A model generated the notes under the pieces. The model made no database searches, was not told the origin of the DNA, and saw nothing but the letters and a program-made list of their open reading frames with translations. Below, in pieces: positions 18,448 to 27,543 of a stretch of 64,000 nt of DNA (its first letter is position 1; each line of letters starts with the position of its first letter). The position numbers and the translations under genes are program-made. Source of the stretch: Pseudomonas resinovorans NBRC 106553 (GTDB taxonomy: Bacteria; Pseudomonadota; Gammaproteobacteria; Pseudomonadales; Pseudomonadaceae); the NCBI RefSeq assembly GCF_000412695.1, contig NC_021499.1, positions 62,001 through 126,000 on the forward strand, given 5' to 3'.

Positions 18448-19041
18448 ATGGAAATCCTCGGCATTGCCGTCCTGATCTTTCTGGTCACCGACCCGTTCGG
18501 CAACATCGCCATCTTCATCGCCGCCCTCAAGGGCGTCGCCCCGGAACGCCGCCTCAAGGTCGCGCTGCGCGAACTGCTGTTCGCCCTGGGCCTGCTGATG
18601 CTGTTCCTCACCTTCGGCGACAAGATCCTCAGTGGCCTCGGGCTGTCCCGCGAGTCCATCGCCATCGCCGGCGGCATCATCCTGTTCATCATCGCCCTGC
18701 GCCTGATCTTCCCGCGCCCGGAAGGCGTGCTCGGCGACCTGCCCGGTGGCGAGCCCATGCTGGTGCCGCTGGCCACGCCGGCGGTGGCCGGCCCGTCGGC
18801 CCTCGCCGTGCTGATGACCCTGCGCAACACCCACCAGGGCGAGCTCTGGGAACTCTACGTCGCCGTGCTGCTGGCCTGGGCCTGCACCGCGCTGATCCTG
18901 CTGCAGGCCGCCTTCCTGCAGCGCTTTCTCGGTGATCGCGGCCTGATGGCCGTGGAGCGCCTGACCGGCATGCTGCTGATCATGCTCAGCGTCGACATGC
19001 TGCTCGACAACCTGCAAAGCGTTCTCCACCTGACCCCATGA
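18448..19041 (+). CDS. MarC family integral membrane protein
   Basis: UPF0056/MarC family membrane protein of 197 residues with about six transmembrane segments. The typical family opening is present (VLIFLVTDPFGNIAIFIAALKG), as is the central segment LATPAVAGPSALAVLM. The role of the family is unsettled; the early link to multiple antibiotic resistance was withdrawn. The stop codon overlaps the start of the ampDh2-type gene (ATGA, 19038-19041), so the two are translationally coupled. A TATAAT at 18308-18313 could be its promoter. Confidence 0.9.
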   Translation: MEILGIAVLIFLVTDPFGNIAIFIAALKGVAPERRLKVALRELLFALGLLMLFLTFGDKILSGLGLSRESIAIAGGIILFIIALRLIFPRPEGVLGDLPGGEPMLVPLATPAVAGPSALAVLMTLRNTHQGELWELYVAVLLAWACTALILLQAAFLQRFLGDRGLMAVERLTGMLLIMLSVDMLLDNLQSVLHLTP

Positions 19042-19817
19042 GAATCCTGATCCTGGGCTTGGCCCTGCTCCTGCTCGGCGGTTGCGCCGGCGGGCTGCGC
19101 ATCGATGACAGCCACCGTTCGGTGAGCCAGAGCAGCCGCGTGCAGTACGTGGTGCTGCACTACACCTCCACCGACATGGACAACTCCCTGCGTCTGCTGA
19201 CCGAAGATGGCGTCAGCAGCCACTACCTGATCGGCGACCACCCGGCGACCATCTACCGCCTGGTGGACGAAGACCGCCGTGCCTGGCATGCCGGGGAAAG
19301 CGAGTGGGAGGGGCGCACCTGGTTGAACGCCAGCACCATCGGCATCGAACTGGTCAACGAGGGCTACCAGGACACCCCCGCCGGGCGGGTCTACCAACCC
19401 TTCAGCGAGGAGCAGATCGACGCGTTGATTCCCCTGCTCCAGGACCTGGTCAAACGCCACAACCTGCCGCCGGGCGCCATCATCGGCCACAGCGACATCG
19501 CCCCCCAGCGCAAGGTCGACCCCGGCCCGCTGTTCCCCTGGAAGCGCCTGGCCGACGCCGGCCTGCTGCCCTGGCCGGACGCCGATGCCGTGGCTCGCGA
19601 GCAGGCGCGCTTCGAGCAGGCCCTGCCCACCGTGGGCTGGTTCCAGGAGCAACTGGCGCGCCAGGGCTACACCACCCCGCAGACCGGCGTGCTGGACAAG
19701 GAAACCCGCAACGTCATCGCCGCCTTCCAGATGAAGTACCGCCAGCGCCTCTACGACGGTGAGCCCGACGCCGAGACCGCCGCCCTGCTGCTGGTGTTGA
19801 ACGGCATGCCGCACTGA
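19038..19817 (+). CDS. ampDh2: N-acetylmuramoyl-L-alanine amidase AmpDh2, lipoprotein
   Basis: Zinc amidase that cleaves the stem peptide from peptidoglycan or anhydromuropeptides, in the periplasm. The 259-residue precursor has a lipoprotein signal with lipobox LLGGC (acylated Cys16). The Amidase_2 domain includes YVVLHYTST (zinc His), the central NASTIGIELVNEG and IIGHSDIAPQRKVDPGPLFPW (zinc His and Asp). A C-terminal peptidoglycan-binding domain (GWFQEQLARQGY...NVIAAFQMKYR) follows. This architecture matches P. aeruginosa AmpDh2, which tunes muropeptide signalling to AmpR. It is coupled to the MarC-like gene. Confidence 0.93.
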   Translation: MRILILGLALLLLGGCAGGLRIDDSHRSVSQSSRVQYVVLHYTSTDMDNSLRLLTEDGVSSHYLIGDHPATIYRLVDEDRRAWHAGESEWEGRTWLNASTIGIELVNEGYQDTPAGRVYQPFSEEQIDALIPLLQDLVKRHNLPPGAIIGHSDIAPQRKVDPGPLFPWKRLADAGLLPWPDADAVAREQARFEQALPTVGWFQEQLARQGYTTPQTGVLDKETRNVIAAFQMKYRQRLYDGEPDAETAALLLVLNGMPH

Positions 19818-19834
19818 GCTCCGAATCACAGCTC

Positions 19835-19964
19835 GTAGGATGGGTCGGGCGGCGTTCCGCTGAGCGGAGCGATACCCATGCGGTTAGCGCTCGGACCCGA
19901 TGGGTATCGCGGGCTCAACCCATCCTACAAGGCTGAGGCCGAGCGCCGAATTCGCTCCTACAGG
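19835..19964. repeat. Intergenic inverted repeat, family 2 (GTAGGATGGGT type), copy a, with a family 3 fragment
   Basis: A 94-base inverted repeat (19835-19928) begins GTAGGATGGGTCGGGCGGCG, has inner arms GCGATACCCATG and GATGGGTATCGC, and ends CAACCCATCCTAC. It is followed by a fragment of family 3 (GAATTCGCTCCTACAGG, within 19943-19964). It separates the convergent ampDh2 and kinB genes. A closely similar copy is at 29294-29379. Confidence 0.82.
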
Positions 19965-19966
19965 GT

Positions 19967-21742
19967 TCACACCGGCAACGTCATATAGAACTGCGCGCCC
20001 TGCCCCGGCCGTGAATACAGGCCGATGCGACCGCCGTGCAGCTGCACGATCTCTTTGCACAGCGCGAGGCCCAGGCCGGCGCCGCCCTTGCGGTGACCGA
20101 CCTGGACGAAGGGCTCGAAGATGCGCGCCTGCTGGCTGTAGGGCACGCCCTCGCCCTCGTCCGTCACGCTCACCAGGACGCGCTCGCCGTGGCGCCGGCC
20201 CTGCAGGCGGATATGCCCGCCCTGTGGGCTGTGGCGGATGGCATTGCCCACCAGGTTGTCCAGCACCCGCTCGATCTGCAGGCGGTCCAGCTGCAGCCGT
20301 GGCAGCGGTGGCTGCACCTCGAGGTCGAGCTCGATGCCGTGCTCGCCGGCGTGCGCCTGATAGCGTTGGCACAGCGCGGCAAGCATCTCCTCCAGGTCGC
20401 AGGGTTCGCGGACCAGTGCCTGCACGCCGCTCTGGTAGCGGGAGAAATCCAGCAGGTCGTTGATCAACCGCACCAGGCGCTGCATCTCCTCGTCCATGGT
20501 CTTCAGCAGGTCGGCTTCGCGGCTCTCCGGGTCGAAGTGCAGTCGCTCGTTGAGCAGGCCGAAGGCCATCTGCATGCCGGTTACCGGCGTGCGCAGCTCA
20601 TGGGAGGCGCGCAGCACGAATTCGTTGCGCACCCGCTCGAAGGCCCGCGCTTCGGTCACGTCCCGCAGCACCATCACCCCGCCGACCACGCGGCTTTCGC
20701 CCAGCACCACCGGCGCCAGGCGCCAGTTGAGCAGGCGCTCCTCGCCGTCGGCCTCGATCTTCAGGTCTTCGGGCGCATCCTCCAGGGGTTCCCCGCGCAG
20801 GACGCGCTGGGCGACCTCCTCCAGCTCTGGGCGACCCAGCGCCTGGGCCAGCGATAGCGAGGCAGGTGTCTCGCTCCAGGAAAGCTGCCGCTGCGCCACC
20901 GGGTTGGCGTGCTGGACGTGGCCCTGGCGGTCGAGGATCAGCAGGCCGTCATCGATGCTGTCGAGTACCGCCTTCAAGCGTTGCTGCTCGGCCAGCAACT
21001 TCTCGACGTTGGTTTCCTTGACCGCCCGCAGGGCCTCGGCCATCAGGCCGAAGCGGCGGATCAGCGCGGACATCTCGTTCACCGGCGACAGCGGCAGCGT
21101 GACCTGGAAATCGCCCCGGCCCACCTGATCGGCCGCCTTGGCCAGCGCGTCGATGGGTTCGCCGAAGCGCCGGGAGATGCCCTGGGCGGTGATGTAGCCG
21201 ATGAGCAGCACCGCGATGCCCAGCAGCCCGAGCAGGCCGGCGATCAGCAGTGCACGGTCGCGCGCCGCCCCTTCGGCATCCCCCACCACCGTCAGGGAAT
21301 GGCGCTGCAGGGCGACCATGCTGGTGCGCAGGACATCCAGGGAGTGGCTGAAGTCATCGTCGTCCAGCAGGCTCCAGCGCAGGCTGGCGGGTTGGCGCAC
21401 TACATCGAGAAAGGTCTTGTAGGACGCAGCGATCGCCTGGAAGTGCTCGCGGGTCTCGGCGTCGGTCTCCGAGTCCAGGCCTTCTTCCAGGGCGGTGAGG
21501 AACTTGGCCTGGGAATCCTGCAGGGCCGGCATGTCCAGGTCCTTGCCCATCAGGTTGACCATCTGGTCGCCCAGGTGCTGGCGCAGCCGCAGGCTGATGT
21601 CGATGGTGGCGAACGAGCGGTTGATCAGTTGCTCCTGGGAGCCGGCCATCTGCATGACGCTGACCAGCCCCAGCAGCAGGCCCACCAGGGCCACGGTGAT
21701 CAGCGCGGAAATGCTCAGGAACAGCCGTGTGCGAAGGCGCAT
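19967..21742 (-). CDS. kinB: Sensor histidine kinase KinB
   Basis: Inner-membrane two-component kinase/phosphatase acting on AlgB, a regulator of alginate and virulence in P. aeruginosa. The 591-residue protein has TM1 (8-30), a helical periplasmic sensor (31-163), TM2 (164-184), HAMP (185-240), PAS (255-365), a HisKA domain with FVLRASHELRTPVTG (H381) and a C-terminal ATPase domain (LVGNAIRHSP, DEGEGVP, GAGLGLALCK). Length and order match P. aeruginosa KinB closely. The gene lies 13 bases behind algB in one leftward operon. Confidence 0.95.
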   Translation of the reverse strand: MRLRTRLFLSISALITVALVGLLLGLVSVMQMAGSQEQLINRSFATIDISLRLRQHLGDQMVNLMGKDLDMPALQDSQAKFLTALEEGLDSETDAETREHFQAIAASYKTFLDVVRQPASLRWSLLDDDDFSHSLDVLRTSMVALQRHSLTVVGDAEGAARDRALLIAGLLGLLGIAVLLIGYITAQGISRRFGEPIDALAKAADQVGRGDFQVTLPLSPVNEMSALIRRFGLMAEALRAVKETNVEKLLAEQQRLKAVLDSIDDGLLILDRQGHVQHANPVAQRQLSWSETPASLSLAQALGRPELEEVAQRVLRGEPLEDAPEDLKIEADGEERLLNWRLAPVVLGESRVVGGVMVLRDVTEARAFERVRNEFVLRASHELRTPVTGMQMAFGLLNERLHFDPESREADLLKTMDEEMQRLVRLINDLLDFSRYQSGVQALVREPCDLEEMLAALCQRYQAHAGEHGIELDLEVQPPLPRLQLDRLQIERVLDNLVGNAIRHSPQGGHIRLQGRRHGERVLVSVTDEGEGVPYSQQARIFEPFVQVGHRKGGAGLGLALCKEIVQLHGGRIGLYSRPGQGAQFYMTLPV

Positions 21743-21755
21743 GCCGGCGGCTCGC

Positions 21756-23102
21756 TCAGAGGCCGTAGAGCTTGCGTTTGCGGTACAGGGTCGAGGCGTC
21801 TATGCCCAGGGTGCGGGCCGCCTGGTCGAGGGTTTCGGCGCTGGCCAGCACACCGGCGATATGCGCCCGTTCCAGCTCCTCCAGGCTCAATGGCCCGCCC
21901 ACCCGTGGCGCATTGCTGGCGGGGGTATCGCCCAGGCCCAGGTGGACGACCTCCACCAGTTCCTGGTTGCAGATGATCGAGGCGCGTTCCACCACGTTGC
22001 GCAATTCGCGCACGTTGCCCGGCCAGCGGTAGCCGAGCATCGCCGCCTTGGCCTCCTCGCTGAACGCCCGCGCCGGACGCGCGTAGTCGCCGATGAAGCG
22101 GGCGAGGAAGCGCTCGGCCAGTTCGAGGATGTCCTCGTGGCGTTCACGCAGCGGCGGCAGGCTCAGGGCGATCACATTGATGCGGTAGAGCAGGTCCTCG
22201 CGGAAGCGTCCGTCGCGGACCATCTCGTCCAGGTCGAGGTTGGTGGCGGCGAGGATGCGCACGTCGGCGCGGCGGGTCACCGGGTCGCCCACCCGTTCGT
22301 ATTCCTTGTCCTGGATGAAACGCAGCAGCTTGGGCTGGAGGCTCAGGGGGAAGTCGCCGATCTCGTCGAGGAACAGCGTACCGCCGTCGGCCTGGCTGAC
22401 CCGGCCGAGGGTGCTCTCGCTGGCGCCGGTGAAGGCGCCGCGGTTATGGCCGAACAGCTCGCTCTCCATCAGGTCCGCCGACAGCGAGGGGCAATTGATG
22501 GTGACCACCGACTTCTTCGCCCGCTTGCTCCAGCCGTGGATGGCGCGGGCGAGTTCGCCCTTGCCGGTGCCGGACTCGCCGAGGATGAGGATGTTGGCGT
22601 CGGTGCCGGCTACCTGCCGGGCGGTCTCCAGTACGGTCATCATCGACGGACTGTGGGAGTCGAGGCCGTCGCCGTCGCGGCGCACTTCGCCCTCCAGGGC
22701 TTCCAGGCGCACGGTGAGCTGGCGCACCTCCAGCTGCTTGGCCGCCGCCATGCGCAGCTGGTCCGGGCTGCAGGGCTTGACCAGGTAATCCGCGGCGCCG
22801 GCCTGCATGGCGTCCACGGCGGTATCCACCGCCGAGTGCGCGGTGACGATCACCACCCGCATCCAGGGCGCCTGCACGCGCATCTGCGCCAGGACGTCGA
22901 GGCCATTGTCCTCGCCCAGTCGCAGGTCGAGGAAGCACAGGTCGAACACCTGCCGTTGCAGGAGCGCCTCCGCCTGTGCGGCGCTGCTCGCCGTGGCCAC
23001 GTTGTAGCCCTCGTCCTCCAGGCAGTAGCGGAAGGTACGCAGGATGGCGGCTTCGTCATCCACCAGCAGTACCCGTCCCTGGTTCTCGGTTACCTGTTCC
23101 AT
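21756..23102 (-). CDS. algB: Two-component response regulator AlgB (NtrC family)
   Basis: Transcriptional regulator phosphorylated by KinB. The 448-residue protein has a receiver domain with Asp59 in CFLDLRLGE and Lys109. The AAA+ domain has Walker A GESGTGKG (175-182), an intact GAFTGA loop (222-227) and GGTLFLDEIGDFP. The C-terminal Fis-type helix-turn-helix is LDQAARTLGIDASTLYRKRKLYGL. I chose the ATG at 23102 because GGAG lies 7 bases upstream and the length matches known AlgB (449); an ATG eight codons earlier lacks a ribosome site. AlgB is unusual among NtrC-type regulators in controlling alginate genes without an obvious need for sigma-54, yet a sigma-54-type promoter faces away from it here. 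Confidence 0.96.
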   Translation of the reverse strand: MEQVTENQGRVLLVDDEAAILRTFRYCLEDEGYNVATASSAAQAEALLQRQVFDLCFLDLRLGEDNGLDVLAQMRVQAPWMRVVIVTAHSAVDTAVDAMQAGAADYLVKPCSPDQLRMAAAKQLEVRQLTVRLEALEGEVRRDGDGLDSHSPSMMTVLETARQVAGTDANILILGESGTGKGELARAIHGWSKRAKKSVVTINCPSLSADLMESELFGHNRGAFTGASESTLGRVSQADGGTLFLDEIGDFPLSLQPKLLRFIQDKEYERVGDPVTRRADVRILAATNLDLDEMVRDGRFREDLLYRINVIALSLPPLRERHEDILELAERFLARFIGDYARPARAFSEEAKAAMLGYRWPGNVRELRNVVERASIICNQELVEVVHLGLGDTPASNAPRVGGPLSLEELERAHIAGVLASAETLDQAARTLGIDASTLYRKRKLYGL

Positions 23103-23259
23103 GCTCTCACTCCATTTCCGAGTCATAGAAAGTTAGTCCAAGAAATATCGTGCAAGTTGCACGCGTTTTTCCTACGAGTCTTGCAGCATGCAAGTGTAGG
23201 AAGTCCTGGCATAAAAGCTAACGCGCTGATTTTTATAAATATTTATCTCTGCAAAAGAC

Positions 23260-23274
23260 TGGCACAGGCCTTGC
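23260..23274 (+). promoter_or_regulatory. Sigma-54-type promoter divergent from algB
   Basis: TGGCAC-AGGCC-TTGC matches the RpoN -24/-12 consensus, with GG and GC separated by the correct 12 bases. It points rightward to the small membrane-protein/DUF1328/Ivy cluster, with transcription expected to start near 23286. About 260 bases of leader precede the first gene. The gap between algB and the first gene (23103-23548) holds no other gene; its algB-proximal part is AT-rich. Confidence 0.7.
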
Positions 23275-23548
23275 GATATTTCTCGTACCTGAAGGCGCGG
23301 CGGTCTTTCCACCTCTTGTGACCCCGCGCTCCACCAGGAGCACTCCGCCTGGAACAGGGAGGTTCCGGGCCTTTTAAAGCGTGCAATTTGCCCGGCGGAA
23401 AACACCCGGTCGTGCAAAGTGCCGCCGGGCCGGTTTGGAGTGCCGTTGTAACTGATTGAGTTAATTGAAGTTTTCCAGGGCCATGAGTGGCATGGGCAAT
23501 GCACTCGAAGTCTCAAGGCCACAAATCCACCCAAGGGAGGATGCGAGG

Positions 23549-23788
23549 ATGAAAGGTTTCCAGTGGCGCTCGTCCAGATGCCTCATGGTCCTGCTGATCG
23601 GACTGGTGGTGGTGCTCGCCATGCTGGCCGAACACTCCCTGCGTGAGCACATCCAGCCCAAGCCGATGCAGGTGCCCGCCGCGGAACAGAGCAGTTCGGC
23701 CGTGCCGGTCCGCGCCGATGGTCCGCTGCATGAAGTCAGCCAGGTCGTGCCCGAGAACCTCGGCACCCGGGCACGCTGGGTCTTCTGA
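23549..23788 (+). CDS. Small single-span membrane protein
   Basis: An unrecognised 79-residue protein. A transmembrane helix (about residues 13-29, CLMVLLIGLVVVLAMLA) follows a short basic N-terminus. A soluble tail rich in Pro, Val and Ala follows, ending RARWVF. The start ATG at 23549 has GGAGG at 23536-23540, 8 bases upstream, which decides against the longer frame. It is the first gene behind the sigma-54-type promoter and reads in the same direction as the next three. An N-in/C-out orientation is likely from the positive-inside rule. No function is claimed. Confidence 0.68.
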   Translation: MKGFQWRSSRCLMVLLIGLVVVLAMLAEHSLREHIQPKPMQVPAAEQSSSAVPVRADGPLHEVSQVVPENLGTRARWVF

Positions 23789-23800
23789 GGAGTGGTCGCC

Positions 23801-23974
23801 ATGCCCCGCCATGCCTCCATCCCGTCGCTCGCGATGCGCAGCCTCGCCTGCTTGCGCCGCGCGCTCCTCGATTTCGCAACACCCACCGTCATGGCGCCTT
23901 GCGTGGTGCCGGTGGTCATGGTTCAGCGGCCGCTGAGCCGACTACTTGAAGCAGAAGGAGAAAGGCCATGTTGA
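23801..23974 (+). CDS. Very small hypothetical protein coupled to DUF1328
   Basis: A possible 57-residue protein ([20 protein letters not shown]...) with a mildly hydrophobic centre and no family I recognise. Its start has GAGGAG about 9 bases upstream. Its stop codon overlaps the beginning of the DUF1328 gene by 7 bases, which suggests coupling. Codon use is less typical than in the neighbours, so it could be a chance frame. It is included because its position and overlaps are operon-like. Confidence 0.4.
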   Translation: MPRHASIPSLAMRSLACLRRALLDFATPTVMAPCVVPVVMVQRPLSRLLEAEGERPC

Positions 23975-24129
23975 GCTGGGCACTGACTTTCCTGGTAATC
24001 GCAATAGTCGCCGCCGTGTTGGGATTTGGTGGTATCGCAGGCACTGCCGCAGGCATCGCGAAGATCCTCTTCATCGTCTTCCTGGTGTTGTTCGTGGTGT
24101 CCTTCATCATGGGCCGCCGAGCGCCCTGA
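23968..24129 (+). CDS. DUF1328 (UPF0391) membrane protein
   Basis: A 53-residue membrane protein ([20 protein letters not shown]...) made of two hydrophobic segments separated by a glycine-rich turn ([14 protein letters not shown]) and ending MGRRAP. This is the DUF1328/UPF0391 family, to which P. aeruginosa PA5482 beside algB belongs. Members are often induced by envelope or osmotic stress; their molecular role is unknown. GAAGGAGAAAGGCC lies immediately upstream. It precedes the Ivy-type gene by 10 bases. Confidence 0.85.
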   Translation: MLSWALTFLVIAIVAAVLGFGGIAGTAAGIAKILFIVFLVLFVVSFIMGRRAP

Positions 24130-24139
24130 GGAGGTTTCG

Positions 24140-24597
24140 ATGGACCACTTGAACAAGGCGGCGGCCGCCTTGCTCCTGGGGCTGGCCGGCGCACAAGCGC
24201 CGGCCGCCGGGCCATACACCGTCTCGACGAGCTGCTCGGCAGCGACCCTGAGTACCAGGAAACCTGGCGCGAGCTGGTCGAGGATGAAAGCCGTCTGCCC
24301 GAGTGGGTGATGAACCTGTCGGGCACCGCGCCGCCAATGAAGGCGGTGGATGACGAGGACGACAAGTTCCTGGTGGGCGAGCTCTGCCAGGCGGGCAACT
24401 GCTCCAACCAGCGGTTGTATGTCGCCTTCAGCTGGAACAAGGACGACGCCTGGGCACTCTATGTGCAGGTGCCGGATGGTCTGCCATCCGACAAGGCGCC
24501 CAGTCGACACGCCAGTTACCGCTGGCTCGGCGAGCCGGACCAGAGCGTCCGACGGATGCTCGACGAGCAGTTGAAAGCGGATCCGAACTGGTACTGA
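24140..24597 (+). pseudogene. Ivy-type lysozyme inhibitor, apparent frameshift
   Basis: Periplasmic inhibitor of C-type lysozyme (Ivy family; the counterpart of P. aeruginosa PA5481). It starts at ATG 24140 behind GAGGAGG, with a signal peptide (ALLLGLAGAQAPAAG), and reads normally to GPYT (24220). Five bases, GTCTC, at 24221-24225 stand where three or six are expected. From 24226 the frame is DELLGSDPEYQETWRELV, then MNLSG, CQAGNCSNQRLYVAFSW (with the Ivy-type cysteine loop) and the end KADPNWY. One base lost or two gained explains it. Nothing else is damaged, so a recent mutation or a base-calling error are both possible. Confidence 0.8.
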
Positions 24598-24815
24598 GGA
24601 CGTGAAGGAGCAACGCCCAGAGATGGGCTGAAGACCAAGGGGCCGGGTTGTACCGCGTCAACTGGAGCGGCATGACCTAGGGGTAAACGGGGTACCTCCG
24701 CAGCCGCGGGCCGGGTCAGGCGAGCTGCTGCCGGGAGCTGGATGAATGCCAGCTCCCGGTGTGCAGCGGAGATCGATTCCCTCAGGGGCGCTCGCCCTGC
24801 CACCGCGTCATCCTC

Positions 24816-25412
24816 TCACTGCATCCTGCTCACCAGGCCCGCCACATGGGCACCCTGGAATTTCGCCAGGGCCAGCTCCTTGGCGCTCGGCGTACGCGAA
24901 CCGTCCGCCGCCGCCACCGTGGCCGCGCCGTAGGGCGAGCCACCGCGCAGTTCGCTGATATCGCTGAGTTCCGGTGCCGAGTAGGGCAGCCCGGCGATCA
25001 GCATCCCGTGATGCGCCAGGGTGTTCCAGAACGAGGTGATGGTGGTTTCCGAACCGCCGCCGGTGCCGGTGGAGGTGAAGACACTGCCGATCTTGCCCAC
25101 CAGCGCGCCCTTCACCCAGAGCCCGCCGGTCTGGTCGAGGAAGTTGCGCATCTGCGCCGTCATGTTGCCGAAGCGGGTCGGCGTGCCGAACAGGATGGCG
25201 TCGTAGTCCGCCAGCTCCTGCGGGATGGCCACCGGGGCGGCCTGGTCCAGCTTCGCGCCGGCCTTGCGGGCCACATCCTCGGGCATGGTCTCGGCCACGC
25301 GCTTGATGGTCACCTCCACGCCGGGCACGCCGCGCGCACCTTCGGCGACGGCCTCGGCCATGCGTTCGATGTGACCGTACATCGAGTAATAGAGCACCAG
25401 GACCTTCTTCAT
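24816..25412 (-). CDS. wrbA: NAD(P)H:quinone oxidoreductase WrbA
   Basis: FMN-dependent two-electron quinone reductase of the flavodoxin-like WrbA family (198 residues), which limits oxidative stress from semiquinones. The N-terminal phosphate loop reads [15 protein letters not shown]. The central [22 protein letters not shown] and [13 protein letters not shown] segments are family signatures. A ribosome site (GGAGAG) precedes the ATG at 25412. It is divergent from gltP; the gap contains two perfect palindromes. Confidence 0.93.
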   Translation of the reverse strand: MKKVLVLYYSMYGHIERMAEAVAEGARGVPGVEVTIKRVAETMPEDVARKAGAKLDQAAPVAIPQELADYDAILFGTPTRFGNMTAQMRNFLDQTGGLWVKGALVGKIGSVFTSTGTGGGSETTITSFWNTLAHHGMLIAGLPYSAPELSDISELRGGSPYGAATVAAADGSRTPSAKELALAKFQGAHVAGLVSRMQ

Positions 25413-25716
25413 TTCAGCTCTCCATCCATCGGGGATTGGCGACCGAGCGGGTCGAACCCAGTGAGCCTAGATGGCGCCCACGATCTTTGCTTCCACGTCC
25501 ATCGGGCCAGTTCCCATGCCGAAAACGTGAGGCCAGATCATCTGGAACCATGGTTCCATGTGGCTTTTCCCATGCCGATTCGGCATGGGGTAGGCATTTA
25601 CGGCATTAGACGATCGTTAGCGTCCTATGAATCATGGCGCCCCTTTTGCGGTTCGACCGGCCATCCCGGACGCAACCGTGCTCCCGAATTCCACAAGAAA
25701 TCAGAGGGTGACGACC
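25413..25716. promoter_or_regulatory. wrbA-gltP divergent region with two perfect palindromes
   Basis: The gap between the divergent wrbA and gltP genes holds a 16-base perfect palindrome, TGGAACCATGGTTCCA (25543-25558). It also holds a 21-base one centred on T25579 with arms CCCATGCCGA and TCGGCATGGG (25569-25589). The spacing (35 bases centre to centre) and perfection suggest protein-binding sites; the second could also be an RNA hairpin. No gene is supported in the gap. Confidence 0.5.
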
Positions 25717-27048
<1,332 letters not shown>

Positions 27049-27066
27049 GCCTGAGCTGGATGAGAA

Positions 27067-27092
27067 AGCCCCGACCTGGTCGGGGCTTTTTT
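27067..27092 (+). terminator. Rho-independent terminator of gltP
   Basis: A 9-base stem, AGCCCCGAC and GTCGGGGCT with a CTG loop, is followed by six T. It lies 19 bases after the gltP stop codon. Confidence 0.92.
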
Positions 27093-27145
27093 GTTGGGGC
27101 CTGCGTTTTTTTGTCAGGCTCGTTTTCGAGTGGGTTGCGGGTATT

Positions 27146-27404
27146 TGTTTCGCCCTCCCGGGCGAGTTACTTCTTTCAAACGTCGGGATGCCGAACCACA
27201 AAGAAGTAACCAAGAACGCTCGCCCCGGCATCCGGGTTTGGCTGCGCCAAACTCCCCTCACTACATCGTCGCTCCGGAGGCCCGCCGCGAAGGGCCATCC
27301 ATGGCCCTGCGCGGCTCTCGCGGCATCCATGCCGCTCGTCCCCCTGCACAACGATTCCGCTCGGCCTCCTGAAGGGGCGTTTTGCGCGGCGTCATCTTCT
27401 CTGC
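27146..27404 (+). repeat. Long direct repeat, copy A (about 260 bases)
   Basis: It begins TGTTTCGCCCTCCCGGGCGAG and ends CGGCGTCATCTTCTCTGC, and is strongly similar to 28952-29266 in the same orientation. Both copies keep a TTTC...GAAAGTAACC-like complementary pair near the left end, the block GGGCCATCCATGGCC with TCTCGCGGCATCCATGCCG, and GGCCTCCTGAAGGGGCG near the right end. No credible protein is encoded. The two copies bracket the nucleoside-recognition gene. The remaining gap to 27543 holds a further short GC-rich inverted segment (CTCGCCCTTTCGGGGAG). Confidence 0.8.
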
Positions 27405-27543
27405 TCTATGTGAGGCAGGTATAGGCATCGGGCCTGCTGTCACCCCTCGCCCTTTCGGGGAGAGGGGCCGGGGCAGATTGGATTCGCCCCGGCAGCAACG
27501 GCCCCGCTAGAATCCGTGCCACTGATTTCTCGGGGGACTGAAC

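Noticed and set aside
27188..27424. 78-codon frame inside long repeat copy A
   Set aside because: The corresponding frame in copy B is not kept and has insertions that are not multiples of three relative to A, so the repeat is unlikely to be coding.
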